Source: Chloroflexota bacterium | GTDB taxonomy: Bacteria; Chloroflexota; Anaerolineae; Anaerolineales; Villigracilaceae | NCBI GenBank assembly: GCA_023459215.1 | Contig: JAEWVF010000039.1 | Coordinates: 82,903 to 146,902, forward strand | Direction: 5' to 3' | Length of the DNA: 64,000 nt | Shown: positions 1 to 7,996 of the stretch, piece after piece | Position numbering within the stretch: position 1 is the stretch's first letter | Layout: each line of letters opens with the position of its first letter | The notes under the pieces: model-generated | What the model saw: only the letters and a program-made list of their open reading frames with translations | Databases searched by the model: none | What the model was told of the DNA's origin: nothing | Program-made: the position numbers and the translations under genes

Positions 1-147
1 TACCTTTATAAAAGTCCAATTTTTCTGGAATTCGCTAACAAATGGGAACAATATTTGAAAAATAGAAAAAATTTATATCGAGTCATTTTCGAAAAGGGCA
101 TTTCGCGTATATTTTTTGTTTATAACGAAAAGAAAACTTATTTTTGA
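1..147 (+). CDS. C-terminal end of an unidentified protein (cut by window start)
   Basis: Frame 1 is open from the first base to a TGA at 145-147 and encodes 48 residues. The peptide has a protein-like composition rich in Lys, Tyr and Phe, and one stretch reads KWEQYLKNRKNLYRVIF. It lies upstream of, and on the same strand as, the polysaccharide genes, so it may be the end of a preceding gene of that locus. The region is very AT-rich, where 48 open codons can occur by chance, so the call is tentative and no function can be given. Confidence 0.4.
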   Translation, partial: YLYKSPIFLEFANKWEQYLKNRKNLYRVIFEKGISRIFFVYNEKKTYF

Positions 148-181
148 AAAGTTGACCTGTTGAGCAATATACACTAGGGTG

Positions 182-341
182 CTGTTGAAATACCTTTGCT
201 AGAGAAAAAGTGCTTGCAAAATTTTCTCACAACAGGCTCAAAAATGACCAGATTCTGGAGAGAATCTAAAAAAGCACTTTTTCGGAGATTTTCTCCCGCT
301 TTGGTGAAAAGATTTTTTTCGGGTTGGGACTTTTTCAACAG
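182..341. mobile_element. Small MITE-like element or IS remnant
   Basis: A ~160-bp non-coding stretch is bounded by the inverted repeat CTGTTGAAA (182-190) and TTTCAACAG (333-341). It contains a second perfect 10-bp inverted repeat, AAAAAGTGCT (205-214) with AGCACTTTTT (273-282). Ends of the CTGTTGAAAAAG type are common at insertion-sequence termini, so a miniature element or decayed IS end is likely. No transposase is present and I see no clear target duplication. Confidence 0.42.
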
Positions 342-693
342 TCTCCTATATGTTCAGGCGAGGGTTCAGCAAATGTTTTTGCCGTTTTCTCGGTTTGGGG
401 TATGGTTTTAGCACTTTTGTACATATAATCTATTCGAATAACAAAGCGCTACCCTATTTCTCTGAAAAAACGAGCCGGTTCAGATATTATTTTTATCCGA
501 AAGTTTGTAGGTAACGTCAGTTCAGGATAAGAATCCCCAGTTAAATTTTGTAGTTTTTCTCGTGCAAAGTCGCAAAGTGCGCAAAGAAAATAAAAAAACT
601 TGGCGGTCTTTGCGGCTTTGCGTGAAAAATTTTTAGCAAAATCAGGCTCGGCATCTTTATCTCGAGTTCGCGTTAGGTAATAGGACAACTATT
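342..693. other. Intergenic region with possible promoter
   Basis: No credible gene is seen. A perfect TATAAT occurs at 424-429 but has no good -35 at 17 bp. The segment also holds the Cys/Lys-coding-looking hairpin repeat at 555-630. The glycosyltransferase at 694 follows with only weak Shine-Dalgarno-like sequence (AGGTAATAGG). Confidence 0.4.
555..630. repeat. Dispersed-type CTTTGCG hairpin repeat
   Basis: The left arm carries iterated GCAAAG units (GTGCAAAGTCGCAAAG, about 563-586). The right arm carries the complement (CTTTGCGGCTTTGCG, about 608-622), with an A-rich loop between. From memory, such arms recur between genes in many bacterial genomes and generate spurious short ORFs; a 79-codon minus-strand ORF here (449-688) is best explained that way. 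Confidence 0.5.
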
Positions 694-1683
694 GTGCGAG
701 TTCTTTTTGTTACAAACCAATGGCCCAATCAATCCAAATCTTTTGTTTCGCCTTTTGTACACGAAAAGGTTGAAAGTTTACGAGATCTCGGTGTTGAAGT
801 TGATGTGTTTGATTACCGAGGCTCCTGGAATCCGCTATTTTATTTGCAGGCCATGATTAGCTTGCGCCAAAAGCTAAATAAACAATCCTATGATTTAGTC
901 TCTTCTCATTTTGGACAATGTGGTTTTATTGCGGTCAGTCAAACTCGTTTACCAGTTGTTGTTCGTTTTGGAGGAAGTGATTTGATAGGGTGGAAAAAAT
1001 CTAATGGAAAAGAGCCTCTTGCAAGCAAATTTTTACGACTGATTAGTCGTTTCGCTGCATTTCGCGCCAGCCAAGTGATTATACCGGGTGAACACATGGC
1101 AGTTCACCTAGGTAGGAAAGACTATAACGTTCTCCCCACAGGAATCAACTTGGATTTGTTTTATCCAATGAATCAAGAAGAATGCCGTCTGAAGCTTGCA
1201 CTCCCAATGGATAAAAAATTGGTTCTGTTTGCGGCTGACCCCACAAAGGTACTTAAGCGATTTGATCTTGCTAAAAAGATCGTTGACATTGCCATGAAAC
1301 ATCATTCAATTGAATTAATTGTGGCTTCTAAAATACCTCATTCGCAAATGCCTGCCTATATGAACGCATGCGATGTTTTATTACTTACTTCTCAACATGA
1401 AGGCTCTCCGAATGTTGTCAAAGAAGCATTGGCCTGTAATCTTTCCGTGGTTTCAGTGGACGTGGGGGATGTCCGAACTCGGATTGGCACTGCTAATAAT
1501 TGCAAGGTTTGTGACAAAGACGATCCCAGCGAAATTGCCAAGGCTTTGGTTGATGTTTTAAGTCAGGGGAAAGATTCTCGTTTGAGGAATCTTGTGTTGG
1601 AACTCGATTCTCATAAGACTGCCTTAAAAGAGTTAGAAATTTATCATAAAGCAATCGGCCTAAAAAACAATGAAAAACATTGA
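694..1683 (+). CDS. Glycosyltransferase family 4 (GT-B)
   Basis: This is a probable cytoplasmic glycosyltransferase adding a sugar from a nucleotide-sugar donor to a growing polysaccharide repeat unit. The 329-residue chain has the GT-B two-lobe layout: N-terminal acceptor lobe with FVTNQWPNQSKSF at 5-17, linker VLPTGINLDLFYP at 146-158, and donor lobe with the GT4 E-x7-E signature EGSPNVVKEAL (E236/E244). The start is GTG at 694. An ATG at 1670 opens the next gene 14 bases before this one stops, so the two are translationally coupled. The gene is AT-richer than the locus after ~2600, suggesting separate origin. The family is secure; the sugar specificity cannot be read. Confidence 0.85.
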   Translation: MRVLFVTNQWPNQSKSFVSPFVHEKVESLRDLGVEVDVFDYRGSWNPLFYLQAMISLRQKLNKQSYDLVSSHFGQCGFIAVSQTRLPVVVRFGGSDLIGWKKSNGKEPLASKFLRLISRFAAFRASQVIIPGEHMAVHLGRKDYNVLPTGINLDLFYPMNQEECRLKLALPMDKKLVLFAADPTKVLKRFDLAKKIVDIAMKHHSIELIVASKIPHSQMPAYMNACDVLLLTSQHEGSPNVVKEALACNLSVVSVDVGDVRTRIGTANNCKVCDKDDPSEIAKALVDVLSQGKDSRLRNLVLELDSHKTALKELEIYHKAIGLKNNEKH

Positions 1684-2368
1684 AGCTCCTGAAGTCTCTT
1701 CTCACTATTCTAGTTCGCTTGCCGTTAGCGTGAAGCATTTATCTCCTGAAGATATACCGGAAGTGATTCAAGTTCACCAGCAGGCTTTCCAAGGCTACCT
1801 GAATACCCAACTTGGCGACCTTTACCTGAAGACCTTTTTTGAGTGGTTTATTTCGGCTAAAAACGCAATATCTTTGGGTGCTTTTGACCAAAAAGAACAC
1901 ATAATTGGTTATGTAGTTGGCGCTCCTCTTGGGTATCGGCTTGATCTTGAAAAAAAATTGATTTTTCCTGCAATTTTAGGCGCTTTATTAAACTTTTGGA
2001 TTATTTTTAGCCCTCGCTTTCGCAAAATTGTTCTTGATAGGCTGGGTTTTTATAATAGCAAACGTCAATTAGGTGGGCAGCTTTCGTCACCAATCGATGA
2101 GATTCCTTCTCCTACTATATCCCTGGTTGGAATCAGTGTATTACCAAGTGCGAGAGGAAATAAAGTAGGTGAGATTTTGATGATGTCTTTTGAGGAGCAG
2201 GCCTTGTTGCAGAATATAAAAGCCATGCGCCTATCAGTCTATCCTGATAATGTTGCAGCGAGAAAATTGTATGAAAGAATGAATTGGAAGGTCTATTATC
2301 AACTTTCTGATCCTGACAGTGCAATGTATTATTATAAAGTTCTAGCCAGTGAAAACAATGACAAATAG
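1670..2368 (+). CDS. GNAT-family N-acyltransferase
   Basis: The 232 residues fit a GNAT acyl-CoA transferase. The acetyl-CoA pyrophosphate loop is ARGNKVG at 161-167 (consensus Q/R-x-x-G-x-G/A), preceded by a beta strand SLVGISVLP. The usual late motif follows, with LSVYPDNVAARKLYERMNW at 188-206. A hydrophobic stretch around 97-125 is unusual for GNATs and may be membrane-associated. The gene overlaps both neighbours (glycosyltransferases) and so probably acylates an amino sugar or another precursor of the same polysaccharide. This role is inferred from context. The composition is AT-rich like the preceding gene. Confidence 0.75.
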   Translation: MKNIEAPEVSSHYSSSLAVSVKHLSPEDIPEVIQVHQQAFQGYLNTQLGDLYLKTFFEWFISAKNAISLGAFDQKEHIIGYVVGAPLGYRLDLEKKLIFPAILGALLNFWIIFSPRFRKIVLDRLGFYNSKRQLGGQLSSPIDEIPSPTISLVGISVLPSARGNKVGEILMMSFEEQALLQNIKAMRLSVYPDNVAARKLYERMNWKVYYQLSDPDSAMYYYKVLASENNDK

Positions 2369-3437
2369 GGGTGAGTGTTTGGCCACATGCTTGTCTGTTT
2401 CGATTATTTTGCCCATCCGCAACGAAGCCGCCTATATCAAAGGTTGCTTGAAGGCTATCTTTGCTCAGGATTATTCAGGGGAACTAGAAATACTTGTTGT
2501 AGATGGGATTTCTACCGATAAAACACGAGAGATAATTCAGGAATTCATCTCTGGGTATCCTCAAACGAATATTCGTTTATTGGATAATCCTGACCAATTT
2601 ATGCCGCCAGGATTTAATCGCGCTTTGCGGCAGGCGCGAGGCGATGTGATTATCATGCTCGGCGGCCATGCTGAAATTGCTCCAGACTATGTTCGCCAGT
2701 GCGTGAATTTGCTGAATGAAACGAAAGCATCCTGTGTGGGTGGCGCGATGGAAACGATTGCCAGAGATACAGTCGGTAAGGTGATTGCCCTGGCGATGAG
2801 TTCACCTTTTGGCGTGGGCGGGGTGGCGTTTCGCACCGGCCAGGAGATGCAGAGGGAAGTTGATACCGCAGTCTTTGCCGCCTACCGACGCGAGGTGTTC
2901 GAGCAAATTGGTGGACTCGATGAAGAATTAATTCGCAACCAGGATGATGAATTTAATTATCGCTTGCGCGCTTATGGTGGGAAGATTTTGTTTTCCCCGA
3001 AAATTCGCTCTCGCTATTACAGCCGCGCCAATCTTGGCTCATTATGGCGACAATATTACCAATACGGCTTCTACAAAGTGCGCGTCCTGCAAAAACACCC
3101 CCGCCAGATGAGTATCCGACAGTTTGTTCCGCCGCTTTTTGTGTTGGCGCTGCTATTTTCGGCGCTTCTGGCCTTCTTTCCCGCGATTCGTTTTTTATCT
3201 CTGACTATTCCCGCAGTTTACCTTCTCGCTAATCTCGCTGCCTCTTTTCTGACAACTGTTCGTGCACAGAAATCCAACCAATCGTCATTTACTGTTTATC
3301 ATTCGCTTCTGCCTTTCACTTTTGCCATTCTCCATATCTCCTATGGCCTGGGTTTCCTGCTTGGCCTGTTCAAATTCTGGAATCGATGGGGCGATAAAAC
3401 AGGCAAAGTGCCTGCTTGGGATAATACAATCGCCTGA
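2358..3437 (+). CDS. Membrane glycosyltransferase family 2 (ExoA-like)
   Basis: An inverting GT-A glycosyltransferase, likely elongating a lipid-linked sugar at the inner face of the membrane. The N-terminal nucleotide-binding motif is SIILPIRNE followed by DGISTDKT. The middle has QARGDVIIMLGGHAEIAPD, where ExoA-type enzymes usually have DGH, and NQDDEFNYRLRAYGG follows. The C-terminus has two or three transmembrane segments (VPPLFVLALLFSALLAFF, then IPAVYLLANLAASFL). I chose ATG 2358; GTG 2349 and TTG 2379 (behind AGGGGTGAG) are alternatives. The gene overlaps the GNAT gene. The first ~250 bases are AT-rich and the rest is richer in GC, so a recombination junction may lie inside it. Confidence 0.8.
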   Translation: MTNRGECLATCLSVSIILPIRNEAAYIKGCLKAIFAQDYSGELEILVVDGISTDKTREIIQEFISGYPQTNIRLLDNPDQFMPPGFNRALRQARGDVIIMLGGHAEIAPDYVRQCVNLLNETKASCVGGAMETIARDTVGKVIALAMSSPFGVGGVAFRTGQEMQREVDTAVFAAYRREVFEQIGGLDEELIRNQDDEFNYRLRAYGGKILFSPKIRSRYYSRANLGSLWRQYYQYGFYKVRVLQKHPRQMSIRQFVPPLFVLALLFSALLAFFPAIRFLSLTIPAVYLLANLAASFLTTVRAQKSNQSSFTVYHSLLPFTFAILHISYGLGFLLGLFKFWNRWGDKTGKVPAWDNTIA

Positions 3438-3538
3438 TCCCATTACCTGGCCGCTATCCGTAAGCCTTAATCCGCCTTTAAACCTGAGGATACATCCAAG
3501 AACTGAACACTGAGTACTGACAAAGTGGGGAAATTCTC

Positions 3539-5044
3539 ATGATTACCGACACGTTTTCCAAACCAAGCTTAATGACCGCACCTGTTGTCCGACCCTGGCA
3601 TACCCGCTTCGCCAAACGCGCGCTGGATATTTCCGCTGCCGCGTTCGGCCTGCTGTTGCTCTGGCCGCTCTTTCTGATGGTCGCGCTTCTGATCAAGCGC
3701 GATTCGCCCGGGCCGGTCTTTTTCCGCGGGCCGCGTTTGGGGTTTGGCGGACGGGTGTTCCAGATTCTCAAATTCCGCACCATGCGTGAAGATGTCGAGA
3801 GTTACAAGGGTCCGAAGATTACCGCCAACGGCGATGGGCGCATTACTCCGATTGGCAAGTGGCTGCGCGATACCAAATTGAACGAACTACCGCAACTATG
3901 GAATGTCTTGATTGGCGAGATGAGCCTGGTCGGGCCGCGCCCGGAAGATCCCGATTTCGCCGCCCACTGGCCGGAGGATGCCCGGCGCGAGATTCTCTCG
4001 GTGCGCCCCGGCGTGACCAGCCCGGCCAGTATCTCCTATCACGATGAAGAAAAGCGGCTCTCCAGCGATAACCTGATGGGCGATTACCTGGAAAAGATTG
4101 CCCCCGACAAGCTGCGCCTCGACCGTTTGTATGTGCGCCATTACAACCTGATGACCGACCTGGACGCCATCTTCTGGACCCTGATTGTGCTGGTGCCGCG
4201 TATGTCGATCCAGCCCAAGAGCGAAGGCCAGTTGTTCGGCGGGCCGTTTACCCGTCAGATACGCCCGCTGATGAACTGGACGGTGATCGATTTCTTCATC
4301 GCCCTGTTGGGCGCTGGCGGGGTGGGTCTGGTTTGGCGGTTGTTCCAGCCCCTGCACATTGGTTGGGATCGCGCGATTTGGGTTGCCCTCGGGATCGCCC
4401 TGCTTTTCAGCCTGTTTAATAGTTTGCTGGGCTTGAAGCGGATCGAGTGGTCGCGGGCTGTGCCGGAGGATGCGCTTGGGATTATCTTTTCCGTTATCCT
4501 GGTGATTATTGCCAGCATGCTGGCTGAGATGTACATCTCCGGCCTGAACATTCCGGGCGGCTATCTCATCGCTGCCGGAACGGTAATTGGGATCGGCTTC
4601 CTGGTGGCGCGTTACCGTCTGCGGCTTCTGACCGGTTTGGCCAGCCGCTGGGTACGTTTTCGCCAGAGCGGATTTGGTGTCGGTGAGCGGGTGCTGGTGG
4701 TTGGAGCCGGTTCCGGCGGCGAATTGGTCACCTGGCTATTGCGCCGGCCCGATTTCCAGCGCCTTTTTACGGTGCATGGCTATGTGGATGATGACCCATC
4801 CAAGCAGGGGATGCATTATGACGGTATCCCGGTGCTGGGCACAACGGCGGACATTCCGGCCTTGGTGAAGCGCGAAGACATCGGCCTGGTAGTTTATGCA
4901 ATTAATAAGGTTTTGGCTGTTGACCGCGAGCGCATCCTGGCGGTTTGCCGCCAGGCCGAAACCCGGCTGGTGATTTTATCGGATGTGCTGCGCAGCATCG
5001 AAACACATTTTATTCCGCAAAATGGAAATGGACATCATGACTGA
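3539..5044 (+). CDS. Phosphoglycosyl transferase with permuted domain order
   Basis: A sugar-1-phosphate transferase that would start a repeat unit on undecaprenyl phosphate. Residues 22-220 form the bacterial sugar transferase domain: re-entrant hydrophobic segment 33-52, KRDSPGPVFF 53-62, KFRTM 78-82, NELPQLWNVL 115-124 and SLVGPRP 129-135. The family's catalytic Asp-Glu pair reads Asn115-Glu116 here. Residues 245-360 add about four membrane segments. Residues 382-485 are a Rossmann-like domain (VVGAGSGGE) like the CoA_binding_3 part of WbaP/WcaJ proteins. In those proteins the membrane and Rossmann parts precede the transferase; here they follow it. The stop overlaps the next start by 8 bases. 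Confidence 0.83.
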   Translation: MITDTFSKPSLMTAPVVRPWHTRFAKRALDISAAAFGLLLLWPLFLMVALLIKRDSPGPVFFRGPRLGFGGRVFQILKFRTMREDVESYKGPKITANGDGRITPIGKWLRDTKLNELPQLWNVLIGEMSLVGPRPEDPDFAAHWPEDARREILSVRPGVTSPASISYHDEEKRLSSDNLMGDYLEKIAPDKLRLDRLYVRHYNLMTDLDAIFWTLIVLVPRMSIQPKSEGQLFGGPFTRQIRPLMNWTVIDFFIALLGAGGVGLVWRLFQPLHIGWDRAIWVALGIALLFSLFNSLLGLKRIEWSRAVPEDALGIIFSVILVIIASMLAEMYISGLNIPGGYLIAAGTVIGIGFLVARYRLRLLTGLASRWVRFRQSGFGVGERVLVVGAGSGGELVTWLLRRPDFQRLFTVHGYVDDDPSKQGMHYDGIPVLGTTADIPALVKREDIGLVVYAINKVLAVDRERILAVCRQAETRLVILSDVLRSIETHFIPQNGNGHHD

Positions 5045-6032
5045 TTTTTGGAATGGAAAGCGCGTCCTGGTTACGGGCGCGGGTGGATTTATTGGCAGTC
5101 ACTTGACGGAGACCCTGCTCGGGGCGGGCGCGCAGGTGCGCGCTTTTGTGCGCTATAACGCTCGTAACGATCCCGGCCTGCTGCGCTTCCTGCCGCGCCG
5201 GGATTTCGACGCGCTCGAAATCCTGACTGGCGACCTGCGCGACCCGGATGCCGTCCGCCAGGCGGTCAAAGGCGTCAGCCACGTTTTTCACCTGGGGGCG
5301 CTGATCGCCATCCCGTACTCGTACCAGCACCCGGTCGAGGTGGTTGAGAGCAATATCATCGGCACGCTGAACATTCTTTTAGCGGCCCGCGATTTTGGGG
5401 TCGAACGCCTTGTCCACACCTCGTCGAGCGAGGTGTATGGCTCGGCCCTGCGCGTCCCGATTGACGAGGAACATCCCCTGCAAGGGCAGTCGCCTTACTC
5501 AGCCAGCAAGATCGGGGCCGACAAACTGGCTGAGAGTTTTTACTGCTCGTACAACTTGCCGGTCGTTACCTTGCGCCCGTTCAACACTTTTGGCCCGCGC
5601 CAGTCGGCTCGCGCCGTCATCCCGACCATGATCAGTCAGGCGCTTTCGGGCGATACCATCCGCCTGGGCAACCTGGATACGCGCCGCGATTTCACCTATG
5701 TCAGTGATACGGTGGCCGGGTTTCTCAAGATTGCCGAAACACCCGGCGTCGAGGGCCAGACGATTAACCTCGGCACCGGTTACGATGTACGCATTGGCGA
5801 CCTGGCCGAACAAATTGTGGCCATGCTCGACCACCCGGTCAAAATCGTGGTCGAGTCGCAGCGCCTGCGCCCCGAGAAGAGCGAGGTCCAGCGCCTGATT
5901 TCGGACAACCGCCTGGCGCTGGAGCGCCTGGGCTGGAGTCCGCAGGTGGATATCAACACCGGTCTGCGCCGCACCGTCGAGTGGATTCGTGAAAATCTGG
6001 CGGAGTATACGACGGATCGATATGTGGTTTAA
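5037..6032 (+). CDS. NAD-dependent sugar epimerase/dehydratase (extended SDR, LegB-like)
   Basis: A 331-residue extended short-chain dehydrogenase acting on a nucleotide sugar. It has the NAD-binding motif GAGGFIG (14-20), the active-site SSSEVYG around 129-135, the YSASK catalytic pair (Tyr154, Lys158) and RRDFTYVSD near the middle. Overall it resembles NDP-hexose 4,6-dehydratases of the LegB type, which form the 4-keto-6-deoxy intermediate that a DegT aminotransferase then aminates. That matches the neighbours at 6106 and 6816. The start ATG 5037 was chosen because it gives a normal N-terminus; in-frame ATGs at 4983, 5022 and 5028 lie inside the preceding gene. 4-Epimerase activity cannot be excluded. 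Confidence 0.82.
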   Translation: MTDFWNGKRVLVTGAGGFIGSHLTETLLGAGAQVRAFVRYNARNDPGLLRFLPRRDFDALEILTGDLRDPDAVRQAVKGVSHVFHLGALIAIPYSYQHPVEVVESNIIGTLNILLAARDFGVERLVHTSSSEVYGSALRVPIDEEHPLQGQSPYSASKIGADKLAESFYCSYNLPVVTLRPFNTFGPRQSARAVIPTMISQALSGDTIRLGNLDTRRDFTYVSDTVAGFLKIAETPGVEGQTINLGTGYDVRIGDLAEQIVAMLDHPVKIVVESQRLRPEKSEVQRLISDNRLALERLGWSPQVDINTGLRRTVEWIRENLAEYTTDRYVV

Positions 6033-6105
6033 CGCTTTGGAGTGCAACACCCTGACGGGCACAAGAATCTCCCTACTTCGGACTCCGAAAAGAATAAGGT
6101 AAAAA

Positions 6106-6819
6106 ATGAAAGCCGTCATCCTCGCCGGGGGTAAGGGCAGCCGCCTGGCCCCCTATACCAAAGTTATCCCCAAGCCGCTCATGCCGATTGGGGATATGCC
6201 CATCCTCGAAGTTCTCCTGCGCCAGATTCGCCGGGCCGGGGTGGACGAAGTCATCCTGTCGGTCGGGCACATGGCCAGCCTGCTGCGGGCCTTCTTCCAG
6301 GAGGGTGAGCACCTTGGCATGCGCATTCGCTACAGTTACGAGGAAAAGCCGCTCGGCACCGCCGGGCCGCTGACCCTGCTCGACGGCCTCGACCAAACCT
6401 TCATGGTCATGAATGGCGATGTGTTGACCACTCTCGATTTCAGCGACTTGCTCGACTTTCACCGCAAATCCGGCGCGTTGGTGACAATTGCCATGCACCG
6501 CCGTCAGGTCAAGATTGATCTGGGTGTTTTGCAATTGGATGGCAACCATGGAATCACCGGTTACATCGAGAAGCCGACTTATGATTTCCATGTCAGTATG
6601 GGCGTCTATGTTTTTGAGCCGCAGGCCCTGGCCTATATTCCGCGTGGCCAGTATTTTGATTTTCCCAGCCTGATTTTGAAATTGCTGGAAGACGGACAAA
6701 AAGTGGCCGGGTATCCTTTCTCAGCCTATTGGCAGGATTTGGGCCGCCCGGACGATTACGAGCAGGCCATCCAGGATTTTGAGTCGATGCGCGAGCAATT
6801 CTTAGGAGATGAAGCATGA
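6106..6819 (+). CDS. Sugar-1-phosphate nucleotidyltransferase
   Basis: A 237-residue GT-A-like nucleotidyltransferase that makes NDP-sugar from sugar-1-phosphate and NTP. The N-terminus has the signature LAGGKGSRLAPYT with PKPLMPIGDMPI (residues 6-32). VMNGDVL holds the metal-binding Asp, and the sugar-site motif GYIEKP follows. There is no C-terminal left-handed helix or CBS domain, so it is the short single-domain type. It overlaps the aminotransferase by ATGA, and a dehydratase lies upstream. It probably supplies the GDP- or UDP-activated sugar for those two enzymes; the base specificity is not readable. Confidence 0.85.
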   Translation: MKAVILAGGKGSRLAPYTKVIPKPLMPIGDMPILEVLLRQIRRAGVDEVILSVGHMASLLRAFFQEGEHLGMRIRYSYEEKPLGTAGPLTLLDGLDQTFMVMNGDVLTTLDFSDLLDFHRKSGALVTIAMHRRQVKIDLGVLQLDGNHGITGYIEKPTYDFHVSMGVYVFEPQALAYIPRGQYFDFPSLILKLLEDGQKVAGYPFSAYWQDLGRPDDYEQAIQDFESMREQFLGDEA

Positions 6820-7958
6820 ACTGGAAAATTCCGCTGTTTGACCTGGATTACGGCCCCGAGGAAGAGCAGGCTGTTTTGGATGTTTTGCGCAGCCGTTGGC
6901 TGACGATGGGTGAAGTGACCCAGCGTTTCGAAGCGGCTTTTGCTGAAACCTGCGGCGTGAAACATGCGGTTGCTGTCTCGAACGGCACGGTCGCCCTGCA
7001 CCTGGCCTGCCTGGGCGCGGGCATCGCACCCGGCGACGAGGTCATCGTCCCGGCCCTGACTTTTGTCGCCACGGCGGCCTGCGTCCGTTACGTGGGCGCG
7101 ACTCCGGTTTTTGCGGATGTGACCAGCCCGGATGACCTGACTCTTTCGCCGGAATCGGTCGAGTCCCTGATTACGCCGCGTACCCGCGCGATTATCGTCA
7201 TGCACTATGCGGGGTATCCTTGCGATATGGCCGCTTTCCGCGCCCTGGCCCAAAAGCACAACCTGAAATTGATTGAGGATGCTGCTCATGCCCCTGGCGC
7301 GGTGCGGGACGGTCGCCGGGCCGGGGCTTGGGGCGATGTGGCCGCCTTCAGCTTTTTCTCCAACAAGAACCTGGCCACCGGCGAGGGCGGGATGCTGACC
7401 ACCAATGATGATGAAGTCGCCGCCAAACTGCGCCGCCTGCGCTCGCACGGCATGACCACCCTGACCTGGGATCGCCATCGCGGCCACGCCTGGAGTTATG
7501 ATGTTACCGACCTGGGTTATAATTACCGCCCGAGCGAGATACTTTCGGCCCTGGGACTGGCGCAGTTATGCAAGCTGGAAGCCAGCAACCAGCGCCGCCG
7601 CGAGTTAACGGTTTTTTATCACGAATTACTGGCTGAACTGGTTCCGCAGGTGGGTCTGCCATTTGTGGGCAAGCAGCCAGGGGCGGCCTGCCATATCCTG
7701 CCGGTTTTGTTGCCGGAAGGAACCCGGCGCGCGGATTTTATGGATGCGATGAAAACGCGGGGAATTCAAACCAGCATTCATTACCCCCCCATTCCTGAGT
7801 TTTCTGCCTACCGCGAGTCGTCCGCTGGCCTGGATGGATTGCCTGTAACCAAGACGATTGCGCAGCGGGAAGTGACGCTGCCTCTTTATACAAAAATGAC
7901 GTTTGACGATGTGCGTGAAGTGGTTCAATCTGTTGCTCAAATTTTACGAACAGCTTAA
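6816..7958 (+). CDS. DegT/DnrJ/EryC1/StrS aminotransferase
   Basis: A PLP-dependent sugar aminotransferase of 380 residues, expected to convert an NDP-4-keto-6-deoxysugar to the amino sugar. Visible motifs are the substrate strand SRWLTMG (26-32), SNGTVALHLA (55-64), EDAAHAPGA (154-162) with the Asp that contacts PLP, and FSNKNLATGEGG (181-192) with Lys184 as the Schiff-base lysine. YNYRPSEILSALGLAQL is the conserved dimer/active-site segment. The gene starts within the stop of the nucleotidyltransferase (ATGA). With the genes at 5037 and 6106 it forms a module for an activated amino-deoxysugar such as a perosamine- or bacillosamine-like unit. The exact product is not determinable. Confidence 0.88.
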   Translation: MNWKIPLFDLDYGPEEEQAVLDVLRSRWLTMGEVTQRFEAAFAETCGVKHAVAVSNGTVALHLACLGAGIAPGDEVIVPALTFVATAACVRYVGATPVFADVTSPDDLTLSPESVESLITPRTRAIIVMHYAGYPCDMAAFRALAQKHNLKLIEDAAHAPGAVRDGRRAGAWGDVAAFSFFSNKNLATGEGGMLTTNDDEVAAKLRRLRSHGMTTLTWDRHRGHAWSYDVTDLGYNYRPSEILSALGLAQLCKLEASNQRRRELTVFYHELLAELVPQVGLPFVGKQPGAACHILPVLLPEGTRRADFMDAMKTRGIQTSIHYPPIPEFSAYRESSAGLDGLPVTKTIAQREVTLPLYTKMTFDDVREVVQSVAQILRTA

Positions 7959-7996
7959 TTCCAACAGATCGAAAAGTTGCCAGAGGGCCTGCAATT

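Noticed and set aside
196..411. 71-codon plus-strand ORF
   Set aside because: Lies in the MITE-like element and AT-rich DNA, with no family resemblance and no ribosome site.
449..688. 79-codon minus-strand ORF
   Set aside because: It reads through the CTTTGCG hairpin repeat; such spurious ORFs arise wherever that repeat occurs.
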